In this document: in pieces, positions 34,546-43,950 of the stretch
How the letters are laid out: each line of letters begins with the position of its first letter
Numbering within the stretch: position 1 is the stretch's first letter
Source of the DNA: Xanthomonas sp. 10-10
GTDB taxonomy: Bacteria; Pseudomonadota; Gammaproteobacteria; Xanthomonadales; Xanthomonadaceae
Assembly (NCBI RefSeq): GCF_040182365.1
Contig: NZ_CP144460.1
Location: 3,844,001-3,908,000 of the forward strand
Direction of reading: 5' to 3'
Length of the DNA: 64,000 nt
Program-made: the position numbers and the translations under genes
Notes under the pieces: model-generated
Database searches by the model: none
What the model saw: only the letters and a program-made list of their open reading frames with translations
What the model was told of the DNA's origin: nothing

Positions 34546-36039
34546 ATGACGTTACGTTCAAAGCGACCGATGTCGATCGGCCGCGTCGTTGCTGCGCTTG
34601 CCATTTGCACCGCAGCACCCGCCAGTTTCGCAGGCACGCTGCTATCGCCCTCCACCTCGGCTGCAGATGATCAACGTATCGATGCGCTGATGCCGCCGCT
34701 GCTGCACACGCCCGCCTCCGCACGTGTTGCGCCCGAGCCGCGTGCAGGCATGCCGCGCAGTACTGCGGCTGCGGTATCGCGCGCATTTCCGTCGGTCACG
34801 CAGGAGTTCAAGCAATTCCTGGACGCGCAGGCACAGCTCAGCTACGCCACGCGCGCGGTGACCGCCAAGGTCGGCGGCCCGGCGGACTTCGCGCAGATGC
34901 AGCGGTATCTGTTCAATCGCTACAACGGCCTGACCGTGCTGCGCAGCGTGCATCAGCGCGGCAAGGTGTTCGACTGCATCCCGCTTGCGCAGCAGCCTGC
35001 GTTGCGCGATGGCAGCGTGCCTGTCCTGCCACCGACTATTGCGGCCGGGGTCAGCACTGGCGCTTCACTCGACGCAGCGCAGCGCTGCGACGCGGGCAGC
35101 GTGCCGTTGCAGCGCATCGGCCTGGCCGAGATGAGCCAACACGCAACGCTGCAGGCGTTCTTGCGCGGCACCACACCGCGTGCGAGCGCACCTGACCGCC
35201 CCGCACTGGCACCGGCCGCACAGGATGCCGCGTCGGTGGTGCACTACTACTCCACCATCTACCTGGACACTGCCGGCTCGCCGGTGACCGGCGCCGGTGC
35301 CGACCTCAATACCTGGGTACCGTCCGTGCGCGCCAACGATGCGCAGTCGATCAGCCAGATCTGGCTGGGGGGATACACCCCGCAAGGGCAGATCCAGACC
35401 CTGGAAGCCGGTTGGCAAACCCAACCTGGCGCAGGCTGGGGCACCACGCCGATCCTGTTCATCTATTCCACGCAGGATGGCTACATCAGCACCGGTTGCC
35501 ATAACCTGGATTGTGCCGACTTCGTGCAGACCAGCACGGCGAATGTGCTCGGCGCCGCGCCAGCCGACGGCTTCAGCACCGCGGGCGGCAAGCAGGCCAT
35601 GCTGCATGTGGAATTCCAGCGCAATACCGACGGCTATTGGTGGTTCGGCTTGAATGGCGAATGGATCGGCTATTACAAGGCCGAGCTCTATACGGGCGAC
35701 ATCGCCGATGGCAGCGCCAGCATCTTCATCTCGGCCGGTGGCGAAATTTCCACCTGGGATGGTCGCCCCAGCGCACCGATGGGCAGCGGGCGGTTCGCAT
35801 CGGCCGGCTACCGGCAGGCCGCGTTCCAGGCCAATCACTTTTATCGCGATGCGACCATGGTCACCCGGCCTGCACAGCGGTTGTCATCGCTGAATGTGGA
35901 GCAGCCGTCGTGCTACACCTTGGCGATCGCCGGTTACGGCTATCCGTATGCACTGGGCGCCGGCGTTTCCCGCACCAGCCTGTCGCCGGAGATGCAGAGC
36001 GGCGGCATCTACTTCGGCGGGCCGGGCTGCGCCCGCTGA
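34546..36039 (+). CDS. Neprosin-domain glutamic peptidase
   Basis: 497 residues from the ATG at 34546 (AGGA 8 nt upstream). Signal peptide ending PASFA|GT, a pro-region (about 30-215), then a neprosin/DUF239 domain: SISQIWLGGYTPQGQIQTLE (with catalytic Glu in TLEAGWQTQP), ILFIYSTQDGYISTGCHNLD, and a second Glu region (MLHVEFQRNTDGYWWFGLNG), closing with GGIYFGGPG. Neprosin from pitcher-plant fluid cuts after proline at acid pH; the family is mainly plant and is scattered in bacteria. Likely exported and able to attack proline-rich plant proteins. Horizontal origin is possible. Confidence 0.85.
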   Translation: MTLRSKRPMSIGRVVAALAICTAAPASFAGTLLSPSTSAADDQRIDALMPPLLHTPASARVAPEPRAGMPRSTAAAVSRAFPSVTQEFKQFLDAQAQLSYATRAVTAKVGGPADFAQMQRYLFNRYNGLTVLRSVHQRGKVFDCIPLAQQPALRDGSVPVLPPTIAAGVSTGASLDAAQRCDAGSVPLQRIGLAEMSQHATLQAFLRGTTPRASAPDRPALAPAAQDAASVVHYYSTIYLDTAGSPVTGAGADLNTWVPSVRANDAQSISQIWLGGYTPQGQIQTLEAGWQTQPGAGWGTTPILFIYSTQDGYISTGCHNLDCADFVQTSTANVLGAAPADGFSTAGGKQAMLHVEFQRNTDGYWWFGLNGEWIGYYKAELYTGDIADGSASIFISAGGEISTWDGRPSAPMGSGRFASAGYRQAAFQANHFYRDATMVTRPAQRLSSLNVEQPSCYTLAIAGYGYPYALGAGVSRTSLSPEMQSGGIYFGGPGCAR

Positions 36040-36058
36040 GTCGCTGAGTCGCTGAGTC
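36035..36058 (+). repeat. 8-bp tandem repeat over a stop codon
   Basis: Three copies of GCTGAGTC in a row; the first supplies the TGA stop of the neprosin gene. Copy-number change would not alter the protein because the stop lies in the first unit. Confidence 0.7.
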
Positions 36059-36252
36059 GTTGCGAACGCGCGCACCGCTGCAGCGCGCGCATTCGCCTGG
36101 CGGCCACGACATGGGCCGGCATGCGGTTATGCGGTAGATGCTGAAACGTCGGCACTGCAGTCACCCCGTCAGCATGCAGCCAGCGAGGCAGTGGTTTGTT
36201 GGCATGCCCAATGGAAAGCCTCACCACGGCACGCGCATCCACGTCTTCTGGT

Positions 36253-36284
36253 TGTCCTTGCCGGCTTCACACAGCCGGCAAGGA
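36253..36284. terminator. Bidirectional stem-loop between convergent genes
   Basis: A 12-bp perfect stem (GTCCTTGCCGGC / GCCGGCAAGGAC) with an 8-nt loop lies between the neprosin and carboxylesterase stops. Confidence 0.55.
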
Positions 36285-36324
36285 CGCACCACGCCGCTTG
36301 CCAGCCGTGGCAATGGGCGCCGGC

Positions 36325-37836
36325 TTACGGCAAGTCCACGCCTGCGCACACTGCCGGGCGCGCATCCTTGATCTGCTGCACGCCGCGCGCATCGAACTGT
36401 AGCGCGGCATGTTTCGGCGCGAATGCCGGCCACGCGGGCAAGCCCTTGGCATTGGGATTGCCACGCTGCACGAAGGCCGCCCAATACCGTTGCAGGCTCA
36501 CCGGTGGCTGCCCGATAGGCAGGTTCTTGAACAGGAACGGCAGCTCGGCGCTGTGGGTCACTTGCCCACCCGGCGCGGCGGTGTCGAACACGTAATGCCA
36601 CACCGGCACGCCCAGTGCGGCCTGGTGCTGCGCGACAGTCACCGCCGGGCAGCGGAAGGTGAGGTCGGTGGACAGCTGCATCGCTGCATCGCCCTGGCGC
36701 TCGGCCCGTTGCGCCGCATGCGTGCGTTGCGCCTGCAACACGGCCTCGGCGCGATCGGGATAGTCGCGACGCAGACGCGCCTGTGCGCCCTTCTCGCCAC
36801 CGTAGGTGAGCTCCTGCACCACGTAACCGATCAACAGCGGCACCTTGGCCTGTGCGCCACTGGCCAGCAATTGGGCCGGTGCGCGCGGCAGCACGCGCCC
36901 ATCGACGACGGCTTGCAACCAGACATAGCCGTCGTCGTCCAGGGCCGGCACGTCCACACCCTGCCCGGCCTTGAGCAACTGCTCCACCGGCAACGCGCGC
37001 AACTGGCTCAGACGGGTGGCCGCATCGTCGATGCCGGCGCGTTTGGCGATGGCAGCGCCCAAGGCGCGATTGTCTTCCAGGCTGCGCGCCGGCAGCCCGA
37101 AACCAGCGGTACCGCTTTGTTCGATCGCTGCAGAAAACAGGCCACGCGCAAGCGGGCTGAGCATCAGCAAGCCCACATCCTGGCCACCGGCCGACTGCCC
37201 GGCGATGGTGACCCGTGCAGGGTCGCCGCCGAACTGCGCGATGTTGTCGCGCACCCAGCGCAATGCGGCGATCTGGTCGAGCAATGCGTAGTTGCCGGCC
37301 GCTTCGTTGTCGCCATCGCGCAGCTCCGGCAGCGACAGGAAGCCCAGCGCGCCCAGCCGGTATTGCAGCGTCACCACCAGCATGTTCTGCGCGACAAGAT
37401 TGGTGGGCAGATGCCCGTCGGCACCGCCAGCCACATTGGCGCCGCCATGAATCCACACAAATACCGGCAACGGGGCTGCCGGCTGCAGCGTGGGTGTCTG
37501 CACTTCGACGTAGAGGCAGTCTTCGCTGCCGCGCCTGGCCATCGCGTCGTTCCAGCCCAGCGCGGGCTGCACGCACGGCGTGGCCGCCTGCGTGGCGTCG
37601 CGTACCTGCGTCCATGCGGTCGCCGGCTGCGGTGGGCGCCAGCGCAACGCACCCAGCGGCGGCGCGGCGAAGGGGATGGCACGGAATACCGCGCTGCCGT
37701 CGTCCTGCCATTGCCCGCGGACCACGCCATGATCGGTACGCACTTCCGGCGGCGCTGCAGCAACGGTGGCCGCGGCAGCAGACGCGCTGCCACTCAGCAT
37801 GCAGCTGGCGGCAAGCAAACAGGCAGACAGGCGCAT
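36325..37836 (-). CDS. Secreted type-B carboxylesterase
   Basis: 503 residues from the ATG at 37836. Signal peptide MRLSACLLAASCMLSGSASA. Alpha/beta hydrolase with FRAIPFAAPPLGALRWRPPQ, SEDCLYVEV, the oxyanion segment VFVWIHGGANVAGG, nucleophile Ser in TIAGQSAGGQD, and the His region VTHSAELPFLF. The usual GESAGG motif has Glu replaced by Gln next to the serine. It hydrolyses esters; plant ester substrates are plausible. Its ATG shares one base with the TGA of the upstream methyltransferase (TGATG), so translation is coupled. Confidence 0.85.
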   Translation of the reverse strand: MRLSACLLAASCMLSGSASAAAATVAAAPPEVRTDHGVVRGQWQDDGSAVFRAIPFAAPPLGALRWRPPQPATAWTQVRDATQAATPCVQPALGWNDAMARRGSEDCLYVEVQTPTLQPAAPLPVFVWIHGGANVAGGADGHLPTNLVAQNMLVVTLQYRLGALGFLSLPELRDGDNEAAGNYALLDQIAALRWVRDNIAQFGGDPARVTIAGQSAGGQDVGLLMLSPLARGLFSAAIEQSGTAGFGLPARSLEDNRALGAAIAKRAGIDDAATRLSQLRALPVEQLLKAGQGVDVPALDDDGYVWLQAVVDGRVLPRAPAQLLASGAQAKVPLLIGYVVQELTYGGEKGAQARLRRDYPDRAEAVLQAQRTHAAQRAERQGDAAMQLSTDLTFRCPAVTVAQHQAALGVPVWHYVFDTAAPGGQVTHSAELPFLFKNLPIGQPPVSLQRYWAAFVQRGNPNAKGLPAWPAFAPKHAALQFDARGVQQIKDARPAVCAGVDLP

Positions 37837-38741
37837 CACAGTTCTCCGGGGTTGACGCGGGCGCGCCAGGCGGCCTGGAACACGGCGGTGGCCGAGGCCA
37901 CGTTGAGGCTTTCGACCTTGCCGCTGCCGTGGATGGAGAGCTGCAGATCGCAATCGCGGGCGAACTGGCGGTCCATGCCTTCGCTTTCGGCACCCATCAC
38001 GTACACCAGACGCTGCGGCAACGCGGCGGCAAACACATCCTGCCCACCCTCGACCAGCGTGGCGGCCACCGCAAACCCGGCCTGACGCAATTGCGTCATC
38101 GCCAGTGCCGTCTCCGGCAGTTGCACCAGCGGCACGGCTTCGGCACCGCCTTCGGCCACGCGTGCCGCAGCACCGGACAAGCCCAGCGTGGAGCCAGCCG
38201 GCAGCAGCAGGCCCGCCACACCAAAGTGGGCCGACGAGCGCAAGATCGCGCCGAAGTTATGCGGGTTGCCCACGCCATCCAGCCACAGCGCCAGCACCGG
38301 GCCTTGCGGCAATGCCGCCAGCCACTCCTGCAGCGGCTGCGGCGGCACCCGCAACACTTCTGCCACGATGCCTTCGTGATGCGTGCTGGACGCCAGCTTG
38401 GTGAGGTCGGCGTCTTCCACCACGCGGTAACCCAGACGCTGCGCCACGCACCAGGCCAGCAAGGCCTTGAACTGCGGGATGCGCGCTTCGCTCAGGTAGA
38501 TCTTGCGCAGCGCCTGCGGGCGCGCCTTGAACACCGCCTGGATCGCATTGATGCCGTACAGGCGCAGCTCGCGCGCGGTGTTGGCGTTGGCAGCGGCCGG
38601 TGCGGCAGCGGCGGTGCGTGCCGCCGGCGCAGCCGGCGCGGGTGCGCGTGGCGCCGCACGGCCCCACGGGTTGAGCGGCGCAGCGCCGCTGCCGGTGGTG
38701 TCGCGTGGCGGCCGGGCGCCACGTCCATCATGTTGTTTCAT
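37836..38741 (-). CDS. SpoU/TrmH family RNA methyltransferase
   Basis: 301 residues. An N-terminal Ala/Pro/Arg-rich, probably disordered stretch (1-50) precedes a substrate-binding domain (ELRLYGINAIQAVFKARPQA) and the knotted SPOUT catalytic part: DGVGNPHNFGAILRSSAHFG, YVMGAESEGMDR and HGSGKVESLNVASATAV. It methylates ribose or base in rRNA or tRNA with S-adenosylmethionine; it resembles E. coli RlmB/YfiF, and the exact target is unknown. ATG overlaps the AGCS stop by 4 nt (ATGA), and its own stop overlaps the esterase start, so the three genes form one coupled operon. Confidence 0.85.
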   Translation of the reverse strand: MKQHDGRGARPPRDTTGSGAAPLNPWGRAAPRAPAPAAPAARTAAAAPAAANANTARELRLYGINAIQAVFKARPQALRKIYLSEARIPQFKALLAWCVAQRLGYRVVEDADLTKLASSTHHEGIVAEVLRVPPQPLQEWLAALPQGPVLALWLDGVGNPHNFGAILRSSAHFGVAGLLLPAGSTLGLSGAAARVAEGGAEAVPLVQLPETALAMTQLRQAGFAVAATLVEGGQDVFAAALPQRLVYVMGAESEGMDRQFARDCDLQLSIHGSGKVESLNVASATAVFQAAWRARVNPGEL

Positions 38742-40231
38742 CGTTGTGTCCAGAAATCCGCGTTCTTGATGCCAAGCCGGACCGGATCGAAGACCGGATC
38801 CAGCCCCTGGCGCTTTTGCCGTTCGTAGTCCTTCAAGGCCAGCATGGCGGGCTTGTGCAGGATCAGGATGGCGATGATGTTGAGCCAGGCCATGACGCCG
38901 ACGCCGATATCGCCCAGCGCCCAGGCCAGCTGCGCATTGTGGAACGCGCCGAAGATCACCATGCCCAGGATGCCCAGGCGCAGCAGCAGCACGGTGAGCG
39001 GCCGGCGCCGGTTGCCATTGATGTAGCTCAGGTTGGTTTCGGCCATGTAGTAATAGGCCATGATGGTGGTGAAGGCGAAGAAGAACAACGCCACCGCAAC
39101 GAAGCCCGCGCCCCAGCCCGGCAGCACCGATTCCACCGCCGCCTGCGCATAACCGGGGCCTTCTTCCACCCCGCTCAGGCCGGCGTACAGGCCGGGCTTG
39201 GCGCCGTCGGGCGCGTACACGTTGTACTTGCCGGTGGTGAGGATCAGGAATGCGGTGGCGGTGCACACCATCATGGTGTCGAAGTAGATCGCAAACGCCT
39301 GCACGTAGCCCTGCTTGGCCGGATGCGACACCTCTGCCGCTGCCGCGGCATGCGGCCCGGTGCCCTGCCCGGCTTCGTTGGCGTAGATGCCGCGTTTGAC
39401 GCCCCATTCCACCGCCAGCCCCAGCAAGGCACCGAACGCGGCGTGGCTGCCGAAGGCGCTGCTGAAGATGGTGGCGAACATGCCCGGCACGCGCTCGGCG
39501 TTGAGCACCATGATGACCAGCGCCATCAGAATGTAGCCCATCGCCATGAACGGCACCACGATTTCGGCGAAGTTGGCGATGCGCTTGACGCCGCCGAAGA
39601 TGATCACCGCCAGCATGCTCGCCACCAGGATGCCGATACCCAGCTTGGCCGCATCGCGCATCGGCAGGCCCATCCACTGCCCGTCCATCGCACCGCACAG
39701 GCTGGTGCCCCGGCAGGCGTTGATGACGCTGTCGGCGATTGCGTTGGCCTGCACGCCCGGCATCAGGAAGCCGGTGGCGATGATGGTGGCCACCGCGAAG
39801 GTGAGCGCGTACCACTTCAGCCCCATCGCCTTTTCTATGTAGTACGCCGGGCCGCCGCGATAGCGGCCGTCGGCATCCTTGATCTTGTATATCTGCGCCA
39901 GCGTCGATTCCACGTACGACGTGGACGCACCGAGAAACCCCATCACCCACATCCAGAAGATTGCGCCCGGCCCACCGAAAGCGATGGCGGTGGCGACGCC
40001 GGCGATGTTGCCGATGCCGATACGCCCGGCCATCGACATCGCCAGCGCCTGGAACGAGGACACCCCGGCATCGGACTTCTGCCCGCCCACGGTGAGGCGG
40101 ATCATTTCCACGAACCCGCGTACCTGCATGAAACGGGTGCGGACGGTGAAGTAGACGCCTGCTCCCAGGCACATGAAGATCAGTGCCTTGCTCCAGACGA
40201 TGCCGTTGATGCCATTGATGAGTGCTTCCAC
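38738..40231 (-). CDS. AGCS-family sodium:alanine symporter
   Basis: 497 residues, about eleven membrane helices. Start GTG at 40231 with GGGGAG 6 nt upstream. Family signature GRIGIGNIAGVATAIAFGGP, then FWMWVMGFLGASTSYVESTL, and NEAGQGTGPHAAAAAEVSHP. It imports alanine or glycine with sodium across the inner membrane. First gene of the operon with the methyltransferase and esterase, although the three have no obvious shared task. Confidence 0.9.
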   Translation of the reverse strand: MEALINGINGIVWSKALIFMCLGAGVYFTVRTRFMQVRGFVEMIRLTVGGQKSDAGVSSFQALAMSMAGRIGIGNIAGVATAIAFGGPGAIFWMWVMGFLGASTSYVESTLAQIYKIKDADGRYRGGPAYYIEKAMGLKWYALTFAVATIIATGFLMPGVQANAIADSVINACRGTSLCGAMDGQWMGLPMRDAAKLGIGILVASMLAVIIFGGVKRIANFAEIVVPFMAMGYILMALVIMVLNAERVPGMFATIFSSAFGSHAAFGALLGLAVEWGVKRGIYANEAGQGTGPHAAAAAEVSHPAKQGYVQAFAIYFDTMMVCTATAFLILTTGKYNVYAPDGAKPGLYAGLSGVEEGPGYAQAAVESVLPGWGAGFVAVALFFFAFTTIMAYYYMAETNLSYINGNRRRPLTVLLLRLGILGMVIFGAFHNAQLAWALGDIGVGVMAWLNIIAILILHKPAMLALKDYERQKRQGLDPVFDPVRLGIKNADFWTQR

Positions 40232-40586
40232 GCAATCTCCCCGAGTGCTGGATCGTGAACCCCAGCATTAGTGGGGAGTGGATCGATTCTGGCCGAAAGC
40301 GCCGCACGATGCGACGTGCGCGCACGCCGCGCCATCAACGCGCGCCAATGTGCCGGCTGTCCATATGCAACTCGTGTGCGCCGTGATGCAGCATCGGGGC
40401 GGCGCGCCGCATGCTCTGTGCAGCGACGCCAGCGTTGTGCGGAAGCTTGGCCGCGACCGGCTTCACGTCGCGAGAGATCGTCGATGAATGCGGGCGGTGC
40501 GCCCGAAACCGACCTGTACACGTGGCACAGGCCGATTCCGTACACCGCTCGCAACCGCGCGGCGGCGCGCTCGCGTTGCTGGCCGC
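40232..40586. other. Intergenic region upstream of the AGCS gene
   Basis: About 355 bp between the M1 aminopeptidase stop and the AGCS start, both on the minus strand. It must hold the AGCS promoter. No gene, repeat or strong hairpin stands out. Confidence 0.45.
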
Positions 40587-43262
40587 TTAGCGCTTGGCGG
40601 CCTGTGCCTGCTTGAGCGCGGCGCACAGGCGGATGGTTTCGCCCGTCTGCGCCAGGCCGCGGTCGGCACCGCTGAGCTTGGCCAGGCGCGGCTGGAAGAA
40701 GGCATCCAGGCGGTCGGCGTCTTCTGCGCTGCAGCCGCCGGATGCGCCGAGCGCCGGCAGACCGCCGCCGTCGAACGACCCGCTACGCTGCACGATGCGG
40801 TCGAAGTTGGCGGTGAACCACGGCCACATCGACGCGTGCGAATTCTCGTAGCTGTTCCCACGCATCAGCATGCTCTTCATCTCGCCGACCTTGATCGCGT
40901 CGGTCAACGCAAAATCGCGCACCTGGGTGAGCAGCGCAGGGTCCTGCACCGCACCCAGTGCGGCGATCATGGCGTTGCGCTGCGCAGGGTCGGCGTGGGT
41001 GCGCAAGGCCTCGATCAGGGTCTGCACCGCGGGGGCGCCGCGTTCCTGCGCGGTGACCGCCAGCACGGTGCCGAGCAGATCCGGGTTGGCCGCAGAGAAA
41101 TCCAGCGCCCCGTTGCCACCGGCCAGCACCGCATCGCCCTGGGCGAGCAGCGCCTTGCGCACTTCCGCGTTCTGCAGGCGCAGCGCGAACAGGCCGGCCA
41201 GCGACGAACGCAGCGTGGTGTCGTCGATGGACTCACCGTTACGCCGCGTGTAACCCAGCTGGCGCAGACGCGGCAGATAGGCCTGTTCGGCGGCCTTGCG
41301 CAACCCGCCGCGCTGGGCCTCGGTAGTGGCCTGATAGCGCCAGATCCACACGAAGCGATCCACCAGCGCGGTGGAGACGTCGGACGATGCAGACGGTGCC
41401 AGCTGCTCGATCGCCATCAACACCGCGTCGCCGTCGGCATCGCCATGGCGGTAGGCCGCATCGATGGCATCGGCATAGGCCAGCTGCTCGTTGTCGTCGA
41501 GCTGGGCGACCTGCTTGCCGAGTGCGGCCAGCTGCTTCTTGGGCAGGCTGAAACGGTAATAGCCGGCGCCACGCGCATTCGGAAACACCCAGGTGTTCTT
41601 GCCGGCACCGTCCAGCACGATGCTGCCGCTGCCGTCTTCCAGCAGCTGACAGGCGGTACCGACCTGGTTCTTGCCCTTGCCGTACTTCACGCACACCGGC
41701 ACGCCCCACTGTTGTGCAGTGGAGCCGGTCGAACCCAGCGGCAAATACCGCTGCTGCTGCAGCTTGACCACGGTCTTGCCGCCTTCGCGTGCCACCTGGG
41801 TCTGCAGGTAGGGCACGCCCGGCTGATTCAGGAAGCTGCGGAATGCCGCCTTGAAGTCTTCGCCCTTGCCGGCGGCATCGGCGATCGCATCGACCAGATC
41901 GTCGGCGGTGGCGCTGCCGAACTTGTGCTTGGCGATATAGGCGCGCATGCCTTCGCGGAACACGTCTTCGCCGACGAAGGCTTCGAACATCGCCAGCACC
42001 GCCGCACCCTTCTGGTAGGTGATGCCGTCGAAGGCGGTTTCGATATCGCCATTGCCGGTGATGGGCTGACGGATCTTGCGCGCGCTGACCAGGCTGTCGT
42101 TGTCCATCGCATGCTGGGCGCCGCCGATGCGATCCAGGTTGGCGCGGTATTCCGGGTGCAGCTGCATGGTGATCTTCTGCTGCATCCAGGTGGCGAAGGC
42201 CTCGTTGAGCCACAGGTCGTCCCACCACTCCATGGTGACGGTGTCGCCGGTCCACTGGTGCGCCAGCTCATGCGCATTGACGTTGAAGGAGCGCTGCACG
42301 TTCTCGGCCGGCGAATCCTTGTCCAGCAACAGCAGCCAGTCGCGGAAGGTCACAAAACCGGGGTTTTCCATCGCACCGGCGCTGAAATCCGGGGCAGCGA
42401 CCAGATCGAGCTTGTCGAACGGATAACCGAAGGCGTAGTAGTCCTCCAGTGCGGCGATGATCGCCGGGGTCTGGTCCAGCGCCGGGGTGATGCGCGGGCC
42501 CTGGCCCTGGGCGGCGATCCCGCGCAGCGGGGTCGGGGTGGGGCGCTGCGGGGTGGCCGGCATGGCCGGCACGTCCACCACGTCCCACGGGCCGGCGGCG
42601 TAGGCGACCAGATAGGTCGGCAGCGGCACGGTCGGGGCGAAGCTCACCGTCTTCCAGCCCTTGCCGGCCGGCTTGGTCGAGGTGGCGATGGTGTTGGCCA
42701 GCGCCTGGTCGTCGGCGGGCACGGTCAGGCTGAGGTCGAACGGGGTCTTGAACGCCGGCTCGTCGAAACCCGGGAACGCGTAGCGCGCACTGATCGGCTC
42801 CATCTGCGTCATCGCATACGCCTTGCCCTGGTACTTCACCTGATACAGGCCCTGCAGCTGCTGATTGAGCGGCGCGCTGTAGGTGATGTCCACGGTGAGC
42901 GTCTGCGGCTGCAGCGTGCGGCCGAAATCCAGCCGCACCACACCGGTCTGCGCATCGGCGTCGACATAGCGTGCGCTGAGCGCCTTGCCCTTGGCCGGCT
43001 TGACCGTGGCCTTGCTGACCTTGAGCTCCTTGCCGTGCAGCCACAGATGGTCGGACGCCTGCTTGAGCTGGACGCGGATGGTGGTGCGGCCACTGAACTG
43101 CGCCTGCTCCGGGTCGACCTTGATCGCCAGGCTGTAGCGCTCGGGCACCGCCCAACCCGGCAGGCGTCCATTGGGTACCGGCTCGCCGGACGTCTGCGCA
43201 AGTGCGCTACCGCAGCACAGCGCAAGGAGAGAAGGAGCAAGCAGGCAGGCAAGACGACGCAT
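40587..43262 (-). CDS. Secreted M1 family aminopeptidase
   Basis: 891 residues from the ATG at 43262. Signal peptide MRRLACLLAPSLLALCCGSA (cleavage LAQ region). Beta-saddle N-terminal domain, then the gluzincin core with the substrate-binding GAMEN motif (SAGAMENPGFVTF) and the zinc site HELAHQWTGD with its third ligand Glu in WLNEAFATWM, then the ERAP1-like helical C-terminal domain. It removes N-terminal residues from peptides in the periplasm or outside. Length matches M1 family members of about 880. Monocistronic. Confidence 0.93.
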   Translation of the reverse strand: MRRLACLLAPSLLALCCGSALAQTSGEPVPNGRLPGWAVPERYSLAIKVDPEQAQFSGRTTIRVQLKQASDHLWLHGKELKVSKATVKPAKGKALSARYVDADAQTGVVRLDFGRTLQPQTLTVDITYSAPLNQQLQGLYQVKYQGKAYAMTQMEPISARYAFPGFDEPAFKTPFDLSLTVPADDQALANTIATSTKPAGKGWKTVSFAPTVPLPTYLVAYAAGPWDVVDVPAMPATPQRPTPTPLRGIAAQGQGPRITPALDQTPAIIAALEDYYAFGYPFDKLDLVAAPDFSAGAMENPGFVTFRDWLLLLDKDSPAENVQRSFNVNAHELAHQWTGDTVTMEWWDDLWLNEAFATWMQQKITMQLHPEYRANLDRIGGAQHAMDNDSLVSARKIRQPITGNGDIETAFDGITYQKGAAVLAMFEAFVGEDVFREGMRAYIAKHKFGSATADDLVDAIADAAGKGEDFKAAFRSFLNQPGVPYLQTQVAREGGKTVVKLQQQRYLPLGSTGSTAQQWGVPVCVKYGKGKNQVGTACQLLEDGSGSIVLDGAGKNTWVFPNARGAGYYRFSLPKKQLAALGKQVAQLDDNEQLAYADAIDAAYRHGDADGDAVLMAIEQLAPSASSDVSTALVDRFVWIWRYQATTEAQRGGLRKAAEQAYLPRLRQLGYTRRNGESIDDTTLRSSLAGLFALRLQNAEVRKALLAQGDAVLAGGNGALDFSAANPDLLGTVLAVTAQERGAPAVQTLIEALRTHADPAQRNAMIAALGAVQDPALLTQVRDFALTDAIKVGEMKSMLMRGNSYENSHASMWPWFTANFDRIVQRSGSFDGGGLPALGASGGCSAEDADRLDAFFQPRLAKLSGADRGLAQTGETIRLCAALKQAQAAKR

Positions 43263-43376
43263 GGGCAATTCCGGTCAGGTAACCGCCGAAGTCGACCATA
43301 GCCGGGCATGCCTGTCATGTGACCTTAGTCATTGCGCGGCCGAAGCGATGGGCGCGCAGCCGCCCGCCAGCGCGCG

Positions 43377-43682
43377 CTACGGCAGCGGCCACAGCACGAC
43401 CATGTCCACCACCAGCAGCACCAGCGCAATGCTCCCGAGCAGGGCTGCACGCAGGATCGGACACCGCAGCGGCGCTGCGCCGCGTGCTGGTTCGATCGAG
43501 CGCTGCCGGTGCATGCCTGTTTGCGCAGGCGCTGCCGCAGCGGCATCAGGCGGTTGCGCTGTGCCCGGCGTCGTAGCGCCTGCCGAGCGTGCAGCGACAT
43601 CGCCAGCGCGCGATGCCGCGCAATGCGGACACTGCACGCGCAGCGTGGACGGATCGGCATCGACGAAAGGCAGCGTCTGCAT
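43377..43682 (-). CDS. Small membrane protein with Cys pair
   Basis: 101 residues from the ATG at 43682 (an earlier ATG at 43712 adds ten). MQTLPFVDADPSTLRVQCPH begins with a CPHC knuckle that could be half of a zinc ribbon, followed by an Ala/Pro/Thr-rich linker and one C-terminal membrane helix (AALLGSIALVLLVVDMVVL). No family recognised; overlapping frames are also open because of the GC content. Confidence 0.4.
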   Translation of the reverse strand: MQTLPFVDADPSTLRVQCPHCAASRAGDVAARSAGATTPGTAQPPDAAAAAPAQTGMHRQRSIEPARGAAPLRCPILRAALLGSIALVLLVVDMVVLWPLP

Positions 43683-43950
43683 CGCATGCACTCCTGGGCT
43701 GGATTGCGCCATCTGACTCGATCACGCGGCAGCGTTGCAGGCAGTGGCCAAGACGCTCCCGGCAAGGCGATACCGGGCTGCGCCGCGTCATCGCATCGAT
43801 GACGCTGGCCTGGAACTGACGCGCTCGATGGGCACAGCCTGCGCCCGGAGGTTTGGGTTTTGTTTGCGGTGCAGCCAAATGCAAACGCAGCGATCAACGC
43901 CATCCCCGCGTCGTCGACAACCGGCAGCAGCGCACCGCTGCCGGTCTCAC

